Both the position numbers and the translations under genes were made by a program. This document shows positions 6,228 through 15,122 of a DNA stretch of 32,929 bases, piece by piece. The notes below the pieces were generated by a model that searched no databases, was not told where the DNA came from, and was given only the letters and a program-made list of their open reading frames with translations. The DNA lies in assembly GCA_900316615.1 (NCBI GenBank), contig ONDU01000006.1, positions 662 to 33,590 of the forward strand, written 5' to 3'. This DNA is from an uncultured Eubacteriales bacterium (GTDB lineage: Bacteria > Bacillota > Clostridia > Oscillospirales > Acutalibacteraceae). The stretch's first letter is position 1; each line of letters starts with the position of its first letter.

Positions 6228-7367
6228 TTGATTGTTACGAACCGTGAGATATATCTTGACAACAGTGCGACAACCAAGGTAAGCAATGCGGCAGCGGATA
6301 GAGTATATGATATGCTTGTAAATACATATGGCAATCCGTCATCACTGCATACAAAGGGCTTGGAAGCACAGCACATTGTAGAAGGTGCAAGGGATATAAC
6401 TGCGAAAAGCTTAGGTGCGGACAGCAGGGAGATTTACTTTACGAGCGGCGGAACAGAGGGTAATAATCTTGCAGTAATAGGTGCTGCACTCAGGAGAAGA
6501 AAAACGGGAAACCGTATAGTAACCACAGCGGCAGAGCATTCTTCAGTAATTGAGGCGTGCCGGTATTTGGAGCAGCAGGGATTTGAGGTAATCTATCTCC
6601 CAACCGACAGATACGGAGCTGTATCTGAGGAGAGCATAGCGGAAGCCGTTGATGAAAACACTGTTCTTGTATCGGTAATGTACGTAAACAACGAGTTAGG
6701 TACGATACAGCCTGTTGAAAAGATAAGACGTATACTGAAAAGGAAAAATTCAAGAGCGGTTTTTCACACAGATGCGGTACAGGCGTTCGGAAAGATACCT
6801 GTCAGGGCGGGTAAGCTGAATGCCGATATAATAACGGTATCGGGACACAAGATACACGCACCTAAGGGTATAGGAGCATTATACATAAAAAAAGGGACTC
6901 TGATAACTCCCAGACAGTTTGGGGGAGAACAGCAGTCTAAGATAAGACCCGGTACTGAGGCATCAGCACTTATAGCAGGGTTCGGACAGGCTGTAAGCGA
7001 GATTGACCTTGACAAAATATCGGTGATAAGTGAGCTTAATGCTTATCTCAGAGAGAGGCTTTCGGAAATTGAGGGAATAGTTATAAACTCGCCCGACAAT
7101 GCACTTGAGTATGTTATAAATTTCTCGGTAAGAGGAAAAAAGAGCGAAACAATAGTTCACTTTCTTGCGGAAAGAGGTATATACGTTTCTAGCGGTTCGG
7201 CATGTGCCAAGGGAAAGCAAAGCTATGTACTCAAGGCAGCGGGAATTGAGAAAGAACTTTCAGATACTGCAATAAGGGTAAGCTTTTCCAAGTACAATAC
7301 AAAGCAGGACGTAGATGCTCTGACAGAAGCGATAATCTGTGCAAAGGGTATTATTGCAGACATATAA
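6228..7367 (+). CDS. cysteine desulfurase, NifS/IscS family (ThiI partner)
   Basis: About 379 residues, PLP-dependent aminotransferase class V. Motifs: YLDNSATT at the N-terminus, TSGGTEGNN, the His stacking on PLP in TAAEHSS, the Schiff-base lysine in SGHKIHAPKG (about K208), and the catalytic cysteine in SSGSACAKG (about C326). It takes sulfur from cysteine as a persulfide. Next to thiI it most likely acts like Bacillus NifZ, feeding sulfur for 4-thiouridine in tRNA. The start is awkward: TTG 6228 is only one base after AGGAG (6222-6226), the better-spaced codons in frame are ATT (6231) and GTT (6234), and no ATG exists before the conserved N-terminus. The true start is therefore uncertain by 1-3 codons. 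Confidence 0.93.
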   Translation: MIVTNREIYLDNSATTKVSNAAADRVYDMLVNTYGNPSSLHTKGLEAQHIVEGARDITAKSLGADSREIYFTSGGTEGNNLAVIGAALRRRKTGNRIVTTAAEHSSVIEACRYLEQQGFEVIYLPTDRYGAVSEESIAEAVDENTVLVSVMYVNNELGTIQPVEKIRRILKRKNSRAVFHTDAVQAFGKIPVRAGKLNADIITVSGHKIHAPKGIGALYIKKGTLITPRQFGGEQQSKIRPGTEASALIAGFGQAVSEIDLDKISVISELNAYLRERLSEIEGIVINSPDNALEYVINFSVRGKKSETIVHFLAERGIYVSSGSACAKGKQSYVLKAAGIEKELSDTAIRVSFSKYNTKQDVDALTEAIICAKGIIADI

Positions 7368-7405
7368 ACGTCATATTTATTATTATTAAAGAAGGATATT
7401 TGCAG

Positions 7406-8593
7406 ATGGAAGAAATCATTCTTATAAAGCTTGGAGAAATAGTACTCAAGGGACTTAACAGAAGAAGCTTTGAGGAAGTACTTATAAAAAATCTGAGGAA
7501 CAGGCTTACAAAGGCAGGCAGCTTCAGGATAAAGACAGCACAGTCAACGATAGCGGTTGAGCCGCAGGACGGAAGCTGTGATATGGAGCTTGCGTGTGAA
7601 ATTGTCGGAAAAACTTTTGGAATAGCGGCATATTCGAGAGCCTGCAAGGCTGAAAAAAATATTGAAAATATTCAGAAGACTGCTGCGGAGTATCTTGCTC
7701 AGGAGCTTGAGGACGCAGAAAGCTTCAAGGTAGAGGCAAAGCGTTCCGATAAGAAGTTTGCTCTGAAATCGCCGCAGATATGCGAGCTTACAGGAGGATA
7801 TATACTTGAAAAATTCCCTCATTTAAAGGTAGATGTAAGAAATCCTGATATAGTTGTTACGGTAGAGGTAAGGGATTTCTGTGCATACATAAGAGGCGGA
7901 GTGATAAAAGGAGCAGGGGGAATACCCGTTGGTACGGGAGGCAAGGCAGTGGTACTCATTTCCGGAGGAATAGACAGTCCCGTAGCGGCATATACAATGT
8001 CAAAGCGTGGAGTTGAACTTACAGCCGTACATTTTGCAAGTCCGCCATACACATCACAAAGAGCCGAAGAGAAGGTCTGCAAGCTTTTGAAAACCGTTTC
8101 AGAATATGCAGGAAGAATGAATATGTATACCGTGCCTTTTACGGAAATTCAGGAGCAGATAAAGGAGAAATGTCCCGAGGAGCTTTTTACCATAATAATG
8201 AGAAGATTTATGATGAGGATAAGCGAAAGGATAGCGTATGACAATGACTGCTGTGCGTTGATTACAGGAGAAAGTCTGGGACAGGTTGCAAGTCAGACAA
8301 TAAAGGCAATAGGCTGTACGGATACAGTTTGCGATATGCCTGTGTTCAGACCGCTTATAGGAATGGACAAGGACGAAATAGTAGTAATAGCAAGGAAAAT
8401 AGGTACTTTTGAAACATCTATAGAGCCTTATGAGGACTGCTGTACGGTATTTACGCCTAAGCATCCCCGAACAAAGCCGGTACTGAAATATGTTGAGCAG
8501 GCAGAGAAAGAGCTTGACTGTGAAGCACTTATGGAAAGAGCGTTGGAGAATTTAAAGCTTACCCGCATAGGCTTCGGAGAGAGCGGTTTTTAA
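7406..8593 (+). CDS. thiI: tRNA 4-thiouridine synthetase ThiI
   Basis: 395 residues. An N-terminal ferredoxin-like plus THUMP region (to about residue 165) is followed by the PP-loop ATPase with SGGIDSP at residues 186-192. The active-site cysteine region EDCCTVFTPKHP is present (C345/C346). The C-terminal rhodanese domain of E. coli ThiI is absent, as is usual in Gram-positive bacteria, where the sulfur comes directly from a dedicated cysteine desulfurase, here the gene 38 bases upstream. It adenylates U8 of tRNA and replaces the oxygen by sulfur; a thiamine role needs the rhodanese domain in enterics and is not implied. Start: ATG 7406, nine bases after GAAGGA, preferred over TTG 7400. Confidence 0.95.
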   Translation: MEEIILIKLGEIVLKGLNRRSFEEVLIKNLRNRLTKAGSFRIKTAQSTIAVEPQDGSCDMELACEIVGKTFGIAAYSRACKAEKNIENIQKTAAEYLAQELEDAESFKVEAKRSDKKFALKSPQICELTGGYILEKFPHLKVDVRNPDIVVTVEVRDFCAYIRGGVIKGAGGIPVGTGGKAVVLISGGIDSPVAAYTMSKRGVELTAVHFASPPYTSQRAEEKVCKLLKTVSEYAGRMNMYTVPFTEIQEQIKEKCPEELFTIIMRRFMMRISERIAYDNDCCALITGESLGQVASQTIKAIGCTDTVCDMPVFRPLIGMDKDEIVVIARKIGTFETSIEPYEDCCTVFTPKHPRTKPVLKYVEQAEKELDCEALMERALENLKLTRIGFGESGF

Positions 8594-8658
8594 AGTTAAG
8601 TAAACAGCCGTTTATATCGGTATGGCGTTTTCGGACAGGCTTGTACAAGGTGCGGAGC

Positions 8659-8755
8659 TGCGATTGCAGACTCTGCGGACGAATGTCCGCAGTCGTTTCA
8701 GGAGCTTTGCACCTGAAACGTGTTAAAAGCGAAGCTTTTAACGTCTGCAATCGCA
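8659..8755 (+). repeat. family A three-armed palindromic element, copy 2
   Basis: Closing stem TGCGATTGCAGA (8659-8670) with TCTGCAATCGCA (8744-8755), 12 perfect pairs. Three inner hairpins: 8673-8692 (8 bp, loop GAAT), 8694-8720 (9 bp plus a small inner helix) and 8722-8742 (9 bp, loop GAA). The flank CAGCGAAGCCGCA after it resembles copy 1, and further flanking bases (TCGGTAT near 8620, ATATGCCGA near 8785) could extend the pairing. It fills most of the 8594-8880 gap after thiI; nothing else is seen there apart from A/T-rich sequence before the next gene. Confidence 0.9.
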
Positions 8756-8880
8756 CAGCGAAGCCGCATGTTATGAAAGCTGATATGCCGAAAGAACGGA
8801 TTATATATAAATAGTTATAGTCAGAGCAAACATTAAACTGTTGCAGGGAAATAAAATTTAAGTTGGAGGAGTTATCTTTT

Positions 8881-11415
8881 ATGAATGCTGAGTTGTATAT
8901 ACTTAGGAATGCGGGAGGCAAAGCAGCTCTCAGTAATTCGGAGCTGAATGCAATAGCTAACGCACTCAGGACGAGTGATACAAAGCTTGTTTACAAGACG
9001 GAGCTTGACGCAGATGAAGACAGGATATTAGAATGCGTAATACAATCTACCGACACTAATGAGAAGATAGACTATGTAATAATACCAAATGCATTTGACG
9101 GAAACGTAAACACTGTAATTTACAGAACACTTTCGGACATAGTATCTCACAAGCACAGCAGTGTAAAGAGAAGATTTACAGAGAAGAACGGTGATGGAGA
9201 GACTGAGCTTGTAAAGGCAGAGCCTATAGGAGAAAAGCAGCTTGAAAACGGTTGTTTTTTTGTAATAAACGGAGTAAGCTTTATACTTTTACCGAAGGAT
9301 AAGGCATCTGTGCTGGAGAAAATGGTAAAGAAAGCCATACCGTTCGTAAACGAAAGGAACGAAAAGAGAGCAAAGAAAGCTGAAGAAGAAGCAGCGAAAG
9401 CCGAAAAGAAAGATGACGGACTAAAGCTCAGCGGAAACGAGCCTACAGCAGAAGTACAGTTAAAGACGTACAACAGAGCGACAATAAGCAACGGAGGCAA
9501 AGGCAGCGGAAGCAGGATAGATGCGAATAAAATAACGGTTATAGACAATACGGATACTGACGGAGTAGTATTGTCGGGAGTAAGAGAGTCTAAGGAGAAG
9601 GTAGGATTTTTCAAGGAAAGGTTTGTACCGCTCAAGACGGACAGCGGTAAAGAGAAAGCAAGGAAGATAATACTCGACTTAGCGATAATAGTATTCATAG
9701 TTACGGCTGTAATCATACTTAAGTTAATGGTTCTTGACCCGGTAGAGAACAGCAAGAAATATGATGAAATAAGGGATTTGGTAAAGACCGAGGCTGTAGA
9801 GGTAGCTACTGAGATAACGACTGATGCAGAAGGACACAAGGTGGTAATACAGGTAAAGCAGTCCAAGAAGTGGGACAAGCTGAAGCAGATAAACAGCGAG
9901 GTAGTAGGCTGGGTTACGATAGACGGAACCAATATAGACTATCCCGTACTTCAGCATCCCGGTGACAACGATGACGGACAGTTTTATCTGCACAGGGATA
10001 TATACAGGAACTACAGCGGATACGGAAGCATATTCCTTGATTACAGAAGCAACAAGGCGGTAAAGTCGAAGAACCTCATACTTCACGGACACCATATGAA
10101 TGACGGAAGTATGTTCCAGAACCTTATGGGATACGGAAAGTATACGGCAGATATGAGCTTCTACAATGACCACCCGACAATAGAATTTGATACACCTGAC
10201 GGAGATGCGGTATACAAGATAATATCTGTATTTAAAACAAGTACGCTGGACGCACACGGAGATTTCTTCAACTATCTTGTAGGAAGCTTTGAGAGTGACG
10301 CTGAATTTATGAATTATGTATATCTTGTAAGGGCACGTTCACTTATAAATACAGGAGTAACCTGCAACGAAAAGGATCAGCTTCTAACACTTTCGACCTG
10401 CTCATACGAGTACAGTGAATTCAGGACTGTAGTAGTGGCAAGAAAGACAAGAGTTGGAGAGGACAGCAGCGTAGATACATCAAGGGCGTCGGCAAATCCC
10501 AATCCCCTGTGGCCTGATGTTTACTATGGATTTGACGATTCAAAGAAGCCTAAGGTAACGACATTTAAAACTGAGAGTAAGAACGGAAGAATTTCGTGGT
10601 ATGACGGAAAGGGTAATCTGAAAGGTAAAGAAAGAATGTTTACTCTTCATGATGAAGAGGACGAGCTTGCTTCGGAGAATGCATCGGCAGCTGCATCGGC
10701 AACCACACCTGCGGCAACTCAGCAGGAGGTTACCCAGCCTCAGACGCAGCCGCCCACACAGGCACCGCCCACAGAAGAACCTGAGGTTAAGGCAGAGAGC
10801 ATACTTTTCAACTACAGTACTCTTGTAGTTCCCATAGGAGGAAGCGATAAGCTGGAAATATACTGGACCCCCTCAAATGTTACCGATAAATCTATAAAAT
10901 GGGAATCAAGCAACGCAAATATAGCAACGATTTCTCCGGGAGGGCTTGTAAAGGCAAAATCACCGGGAGAGTGTACAATTACAGCAGAAACGGAAAACGG
11001 CAAGAAAACGAGCTGTAAAATAGTTGTAACGGGCAGACAGGCAACAAAGCTTACAATATCACCTTCAAACTATTCTACTGACAAAAAGGGTGAGCAGTTT
11101 AAATTAACTGCAACGGTAGAGCCGAGCAATCATACAAGCACTGTAAAGTGGACATCATCCAATACGAAGGTAGCAACCGTAACAAGCAACGGTACGGTAA
11201 GAACAAAGGGATACGGAGAATGCAGGATAACAGCTTCAATAGATGGTCTTGAGGTAAGCTGCACGGTAACGGTAAATAAGCCGAGTACGCCTACACAGGC
11301 ACCTACAAAGGCACCTGCACCTCCTACACAGGCACCTACCCAGCCTCCTACAGCAGCACCTACCCAGGCTCCCGAACCGACTGCTCAGATTGAGGAAAAA
11401 ACTGACGGAGAATAA
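8881..11415 (+). CDS. class B sortase fused to two Big2 (Ig-like) domains
   Basis: 844 residues from ATG 8881 (GGAGGA at 8864-8869; an in-frame TTG at 8863 overlaps that site). Order: an intracellular region of about 255 residues of unknown fold ending in a charged Lys/Ala/Glu helix; one membrane helix (about 263-284); a class B sortase domain (about 340-530) with catalytic His404 in LHGHHMNDGSMF, Cys507 in TLSTCSYE and Arg515; a Thr/Pro/Gln linker (about 604-640); two bacterial Ig-like group 2 domains (about 639-718 and 721-800) with WESSNANIATIS and WTSSNTKVATVT; and a Thr/Pro/Ala-rich tail. Sortases cut a C-terminal sorting signal and join the protein to the cell wall or to pilins. The extra N- and C-terminal parts are unusual. 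No sortase substrate with an obvious sorting motif lies in the window. Confidence 0.92.
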   Translation: MNAELYILRNAGGKAALSNSELNAIANALRTSDTKLVYKTELDADEDRILECVIQSTDTNEKIDYVIIPNAFDGNVNTVIYRTLSDIVSHKHSSVKRRFTEKNGDGETELVKAEPIGEKQLENGCFFVINGVSFILLPKDKASVLEKMVKKAIPFVNERNEKRAKKAEEEAAKAEKKDDGLKLSGNEPTAEVQLKTYNRATISNGGKGSGSRIDANKITVIDNTDTDGVVLSGVRESKEKVGFFKERFVPLKTDSGKEKARKIILDLAIIVFIVTAVIILKLMVLDPVENSKKYDEIRDLVKTEAVEVATEITTDAEGHKVVIQVKQSKKWDKLKQINSEVVGWVTIDGTNIDYPVLQHPGDNDDGQFYLHRDIYRNYSGYGSIFLDYRSNKAVKSKNLILHGHHMNDGSMFQNLMGYGKYTADMSFYNDHPTIEFDTPDGDAVYKIISVFKTSTLDAHGDFFNYLVGSFESDAEFMNYVYLVRARSLINTGVTCNEKDQLLTLSTCSYEYSEFRTVVVARKTRVGEDSSVDTSRASANPNPLWPDVYYGFDDSKKPKVTTFKTESKNGRISWYDGKGNLKGKERMFTLHDEEDELASENASAAASATTPAATQQEVTQPQTQPPTQAPPTEEPEVKAESILFNYSTLVVPIGGSDKLEIYWTPSNVTDKSIKWESSNANIATISPGGLVKAKSPGECTITAETENGKKTSCKIVVTGRQATKLTISPSNYSTDKKGEQFKLTATVEPSNHTSTVKWTSSNTKVATVTSNGTVRTKGYGECRITASIDGLEVSCTVTVNKPSTPTQAPTKAPAPPTQAPTQPPTAAPTQAPEPTAQIEEKTDGE

Positions 11416-11444
11416 TTTCGGGTACGGATTTTTGCCGGGGCTGT

Positions 11445-11537
11445 GCGGCTGCAAAACTGCGGAAGCGAAGCTTCCGCAGTCCTCAGAGCAAAGCTCTGAG
11501 ACTATCAAAAGCTTTGCTTTTGATAGTTTGCAGCCGC
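11445..11537 (+). repeat. family A three-armed palindromic element, copy 3
   Basis: Closing stem GCGGCTGCAA (11445-11454) with TTGCAGCCGC (11528-11537). Three inner hairpins: 11456-11480 (11 bp, loop GAA), 11482-11500 (8 bp, loop AAA) and 11501-11527 (12 bp, loop TTT), all perfect. The closing stem differs from the other copies at the bases equivalent to GATT, and both strands have changed together. It starts 30 bases after the sortase stop. Confidence 0.9.
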
Positions 11538-11594
11538 CGTCAGAGCAAAGCCGAAGGCAGGAGAAAAGCAACAAAAATCTGAAAGGCTGATTTT

Positions 11595-11993
11595 ATGAAC
11601 ACGGCACTTATCTATTATACTGCACACAAAACAGGTTACTGCGAAGCCTCGCTGAGAGGAAGTACAGAGCCTTTGGGAGTAAATATATGTAAGGTATATG
11701 CGTCAGTTACAGCGAAGAATCTCGGAGAAAATATAAATACCTGTCTGAATGAGTACAAAGTGCTTTTCATAGTGGGAGATATTTCAAGGAGTGACGGAGC
11801 AGGGCTGATGACTGTTTTATCAAGGGGCTTTGGAGAAAAGGAAGTTGTATGCAGGCAGATAAAGGCGGAAAACAGCAGAGGATATTTGATGGAGCTTGAG
11901 GGAAAAGTAATAGTTATACTGCCGGATGCTCCGGAGAAGATAAGTACACTTGTATCTGCGGGGCTTATAGAATACCTGAAGACGGAGAGCTGA
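11595..11993 (+). CDS. hypothetical protein, first gene before trmB
   Basis: 132 residues, soluble, no signal peptide. I recognise no family with confidence. The stretches VLFIVGDISRSDGAGLMTVLSRGFG and GKVIVILPDAPEKISTLV recall the arrangement of the molybdopterin-binding-like domain of CinA/MoaB proteins (a VxxxGG loop and a later LPG/LPD loop), but the Gly-rich and Asp motifs of those enzymes are not intact, so this is only a suggestion. AAAGG about 10 bases before ATG 11595. Its stop lies 3 bases before the trmB ATG, so translation is coupled, and the lipoprotein gene after trmB also overlaps; the three form one operon. Confidence 0.8.
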   Translation: MNTALIYYTAHKTGYCEASLRGSTEPLGVNICKVYASVTAKNLGENINTCLNEYKVLFIVGDISRSDGAGLMTVLSRGFGEKEVVCRQIKAENSRGYLMELEGKVIVILPDAPEKISTLVSAGLIEYLKTES

Positions 11994-11996
11994 GCT

Positions 11997-12665
11997 ATGA
12001 GAATGAGGAGAAAGCCTTGGGCAAGACCTGAGCTTGAAGCGTGTGATTTTTTTATAAAAGAGCCTGAAAAGAAGAGAGGCATATGGAAATATGCATTTGA
12101 AAAAAAAGAGCAGCCGATTTATCTTGAGCTTGGCTGCGGAAAGGGTTCTTTTATAGGACAAATAGCATATAACAATCCCGATATAAACTATATAGGTGTG
12201 GATATAAAGAGCGATATGCTCGGAGTTGGAAGAAGAAACATAGTAAAAATTTTCGGAGACAGACCCGTAAATAACATACTTCTTACAGCATACAATGTAG
12301 AGCAGATAGAGAAGATTATTTCCGAAAAAGACGCAATAGAGAGGATATATATAAATTTCTGCAATCCATGGGGAAGAGAGAAGCACAAGAAACGCAGGCT
12401 TACCCATACAAGACAGCTTGAGCATTACAAGAGCTTTCTGAAAAAGGGAGGAGAAATATACTTCAAAACAGATGATGACGGACTTTTTGATGAAAGTCTT
12501 GAATATTTCAGGAAGTCCGGTTTTGACGTAACATACATAACAAGAGATTTGCACAACAGTGATGTTGAGTACAATATAGAAACAGAGCATGAAAAGATGT
12601 TCTCGCAGGAGGGCATACCAATAAAATACTGTGTTGCTGTATACGAAGCAACAGCTCAGATATGA
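11997..12665 (+). CDS. trmB: tRNA (guanine-N7-)-methyltransferase TrmB
   Basis: 222 residues, class I SAM-dependent methyltransferase. The SAM-binding motif is LELGCGKGSFI (about residues 43-53) followed by the acidic VDIKSDM; the family signature INFCNPWGREKHKKRRL (about 118-134) and the TDDDGLFDESL region toward the C-terminus are typical of TrmB. It methylates G46 in the variable loop of tRNAs to m7G. Start ATG 11997 is three bases after the stop of the upstream gene; a second ATG two codons later is possible. The stop overlaps an upstream in-frame ATG of the next gene, but that gene likely starts further on. Confidence 0.95.
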   Translation: MRMRRKPWARPELEACDFFIKEPEKKRGIWKYAFEKKEQPIYLELGCGKGSFIGQIAYNNPDINYIGVDIKSDMLGVGRRNIVKIFGDRPVNNILLTAYNVEQIEKIISEKDAIERIYINFCNPWGREKHKKRRLTHTRQLEHYKSFLKKGGEIYFKTDDDGLFDESLEYFRKSGFDVTYITRDLHNSDVEYNIETEHEKMFSQEGIPIKYCVAVYEATAQI

Positions 12666-12727
12666 GAGTATATGATAAAAAGAAGCAAAAAATTATCGTT
12701 GCAGGAATGAAAGGAGCAGTTGGTTTA

Positions 12728-14218
12728 ATGAGGTTTAATTTAAGAATTATATTGACAGCAATTATGCTGATTTTTACTGCAATGCTTCAGGGCTGTTCCT
12801 TTGCGGGGATTTCAGACGAAAATCTGCTGCAGCCTCCGAGAGCAACGGGAGTAAAGGCTGACATACAGAACCTGCTTGAAACGACAACCAAAGGTGATTA
12901 CAAGCTGAAGTATCCGCAAAACGGAGAAAACCGTTCAGCGATAATAATGTGCAGTGAAGAAGGCAGTGAACAAAATGAAGCCATAGCCTTTTATACAACA
13001 GGAAAGGACACGTCTGTAAATCTTGCATTTATGAATGAATCCGGAGGCAAATGGAGCGTAGTATCCGTAGTGACCAATCAGAATTCGGAGGTAGACAGGG
13101 TATATCTTGACGATGTAGACAACGATAAAAAGAATGAGATTATAGTAGGCTGGGTTTCATACGTATCATCGAACAATCAGATAATAATGTACGACTATAC
13201 CGGAGAAACGATAACGCCGACAATAATAAGCGGAGACAATACGGCATATTCCGATATGGTATTGACAGATATAACGGACGATGGAGTAACAGATTTACTG
13301 GTACTCAACAGTTATATGGCGGCAGACGGAAACCAGTCCGAGAGGGGACAGTCTACGATACTGTACAGTGCATGCGTAAACGGAACCTTTTCAAAGGTAT
13401 CGGAAATATCGATGTCATCTTCAGTTGTATCCGTAGCGAAGCTTACCGTAGGAAATATCGAAGGCAATGTAAAGGCATTGTTTGTTGACGGAGTTACGCA
13501 AAACAGTGCCGATGAGCTTGTGACGCAGGTAATATACTATTCAAAATCTGACCAGATTTTGAAAAATCCGCTCAACGTAAACGATGCTTCAGGAGAAAGC
13601 CAAAATATAACTCTCAGAAAGACCTCAACCGTATGCAAGGACGTAGACAATGACGGAATAATTGAAGTTCCCTCAACATATCTGCACGAGGTGAAAAACG
13701 GAGAAATACCGTCAGCTCCAATTATCAGATGGTACAAGGTAATGGCAGATGAGGACGTGAGAGAGGTTATGCAAACCTTTTCCAATTATTTTGACGCATT
13801 CTACTTTGTGCTTCCCGAAAGCTGGGAGGACAGGGTGGTTGTATCGGGAAACAATACTTCAAGAACAACAATGTTTTATGAGATAATCGGAACAGATATT
13901 ACAACGTCCGATTATGAAAAATCTACAGAGACTGCAACCGAGCAGAGGGTAGAAAGTGCAACCATACCTGAGATAGATGATTCCGAAAAGCGTGAGCAGA
14001 GAGAAACCGTACTTGTAAATTCCGAGCCGTTGCTTACAATAAGGGTATTCACGCAGAAGGTGTGGAAGAATGAGGGGGCGGCAAGGCTTTCTGAGGGATA
14101 CACCGTAATAAGGAATGAAAATGGTCTGGTATATACTTTCAAAAAAGGAAGCAGTGACGATGATAAGATGAATATAACGTCAAGGCAGATAAACCGCAGC
14201 TTTCACATAATAAAGTAA
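12728..14218 (+). CDS. lipoprotein with Asp-rich FG-GAP/propeller-like repeats
   Basis: 496 residues from ATG 12728. The frame is open back to 12662, but only the 12728 start gives a clean lipoprotein signal peptide (MRFNLRIILTAIMLIFTAMLQGC, lipobox LQGC) and has AAGGAG (12711-12716) 11 bases upstream. The mature protein contains Asp-rich repeats of the VCBS/FG-GAP type, DDVDNDKKNEI (near residue 128), TDITDDGVTDLLV (near 180) and KDVDNDGIIEVPS (near 304), which in such proteins bind calcium in beta-propeller blades. It would be anchored outside the membrane. It lies between trmB and a two-component system in the same direction, so it could be the surface partner of the sensor kinase; that link is inferred only from position. 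Confidence 0.85.
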   Translation: MRFNLRIILTAIMLIFTAMLQGCSFAGISDENLLQPPRATGVKADIQNLLETTTKGDYKLKYPQNGENRSAIIMCSEEGSEQNEAIAFYTTGKDTSVNLAFMNESGGKWSVVSVVTNQNSEVDRVYLDDVDNDKKNEIIVGWVSYVSSNNQIIMYDYTGETITPTIISGDNTAYSDMVLTDITDDGVTDLLVLNSYMAADGNQSERGQSTILYSACVNGTFSKVSEISMSSSVVSVAKLTVGNIEGNVKALFVDGVTQNSADELVTQVIYYSKSDQILKNPLNVNDASGESQNITLRKTSTVCKDVDNDGIIEVPSTYLHEVKNGEIPSAPIIRWYKVMADEDVREVMQTFSNYFDAFYFVLPESWEDRVVVSGNNTSRTTMFYEIIGTDITTSDYEKSTETATEQRVESATIPEIDDSEKREQRETVLVNSEPLLTIRVFTQKVWKNEGAARLSEGYTVIRNENGLVYTFKKGSSDDDKMNITSRQINRSFHIIK

Positions 14219-14239
14219 CAGAGCTTTGACGGAGAAAGC

Positions 14240-14334
14240 ATAAAAGTTTGGGCTTAACTTTTTCAAAGGTTCAAGGTTTTCAAAGGCGGAGTCTTTTTGA
14301 GAAATTTTTAAGGACAGAGCTTATTAAACTTTAA
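14240..14334 (+). repeat. family B repeat, strongly degenerate copy 2
   Basis: Aligns by eye to the full copies (AAAAGTTTGGGCTTAACTTTTTCAAAGG…, …TTTTTAAGGA…CTTATTAAACTT), in the same order of modules, but the pairing of the hairpins is largely lost. It occupies the gap before the response-regulator gene. Confidence 0.6.
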
Positions 14335-14367
14335 TGCATCATATGATTTTTAAGGGAGGCATAAGGC

Positions 14368-15075
14368 TTGAGAAAGATACTTGTTTGTGAGGACGAGTCG
14401 GCAATACGTGACTTTGTGGTAATCAACCTTATAAGAGGCGGATATGAGGTCATTGAAGCAGAAAACGGAGAAACGGCACTCAAAAAATACGATGAAAACA
14501 ACGGAGATATAGATGTGGCTCTTTTAGACGTTATGATGCCGGGAATGGACGGCTTTCAGGTTTGTAAGGAGCTTAGAAGAAGAAACGGTGATATAGGAAT
14601 AATAATGCTGACTGCCAAAACGCAGGAAATGGATAAGGTAACAGGACTTATGCTCGGAGCAGACGACTATGTTACAAAGCCCTTTTCGCCCTCAGAGCTT
14701 GTGGCGAGAGTAGATGCTTTGCACAGAAGAGTAGTTCTTGCAAAGAAAACCGGTACGGGGAATTTCAGTGCAGAAATAAAGTCGGGAGTATTCGTTCTCA
14801 ATTTAAAGAGCAGAGCTTTGCTTAAAAACGGAAAAATAATAGAGCTTACTCAGGTTGAATTTCAGATAATGGAGTACTTTTTCTCAAATCCTGGTGTTGC
14901 ACTCAGCAGAACAAAAATTCTAAAGCACGTATGGGGCGATAATTACGTGGGTGAAGAAAAAATAGTAGATGTAAACATAAGGCGTTTAAGAATGAAGATA
15001 GAGGATCAGCCTTCAAATCCCAAATATATAGTAACTGTATGGGGACTTGGCTATAAGTGGGACGGCAAAGTATAA
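14368..15075 (+). CDS. response regulator, OmpR/PhoB family
   Basis: 235 residues. The receiver domain has the acidic pocket CEDE (D9), the phospho-acceptor Asp54 in LLDVMMPGMDG, the switch threonine (MLTAKT) and Lys104 in VTKPFSPSEL. The C-terminal winged helix (about 135-235) shows the OmpR-type ELTQVEFQIMEYF and the recognition part VDVNIRRLRMKIE. A phosphorylation-controlled transcription factor, partner of the kinase encoded 47 bases downstream. Start is TTG 14368 with AAGGGAGG (14352-14359) at good spacing; no ATG fits. Homologues with this architecture include PhoP, ResD and WalR, but the regulon cannot be told from sequence. Confidence 0.95.
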   Translation: MRKILVCEDESAIRDFVVINLIRGGYEVIEAENGETALKKYDENNGDIDVALLDVMMPGMDGFQVCKELRRRNGDIGIIMLTAKTQEMDKVTGLMLGADDYVTKPFSPSELVARVDALHRRVVLAKKTGTGNFSAEIKSGVFVLNLKSRALLKNGKIIELTQVEFQIMEYFFSNPGVALSRTKILKHVWGDNYVGEEKIVDVNIRRLRMKIEDQPSNPKYIVTVWGLGYKWDGKV

Positions 15076-15122
15076 ATCAAAATGTAATGTAAAAAAACTG
15101 AAAATACGGGCGGAGGGATAGA

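Noticed and set aside
9147-9932. 261-codon minus-strand frame inside the sortase gene
   Set aside because: Opposite strand of a clear gene; Ser/Thr/Phe-rich shadow with no domain and no ribosome site.
11820-12590. 256-codon minus-strand frame over trmB
   Set aside because: Shadow of trmB and its upstream neighbour; Cys/Tyr/Ser-rich with no recognisable domain.
14219-14367. Promoter for the two-component system
   Set aside because: The gap holds a degenerate family B copy; no convincing -35/-10 pair, so the genes may be read from upstream.
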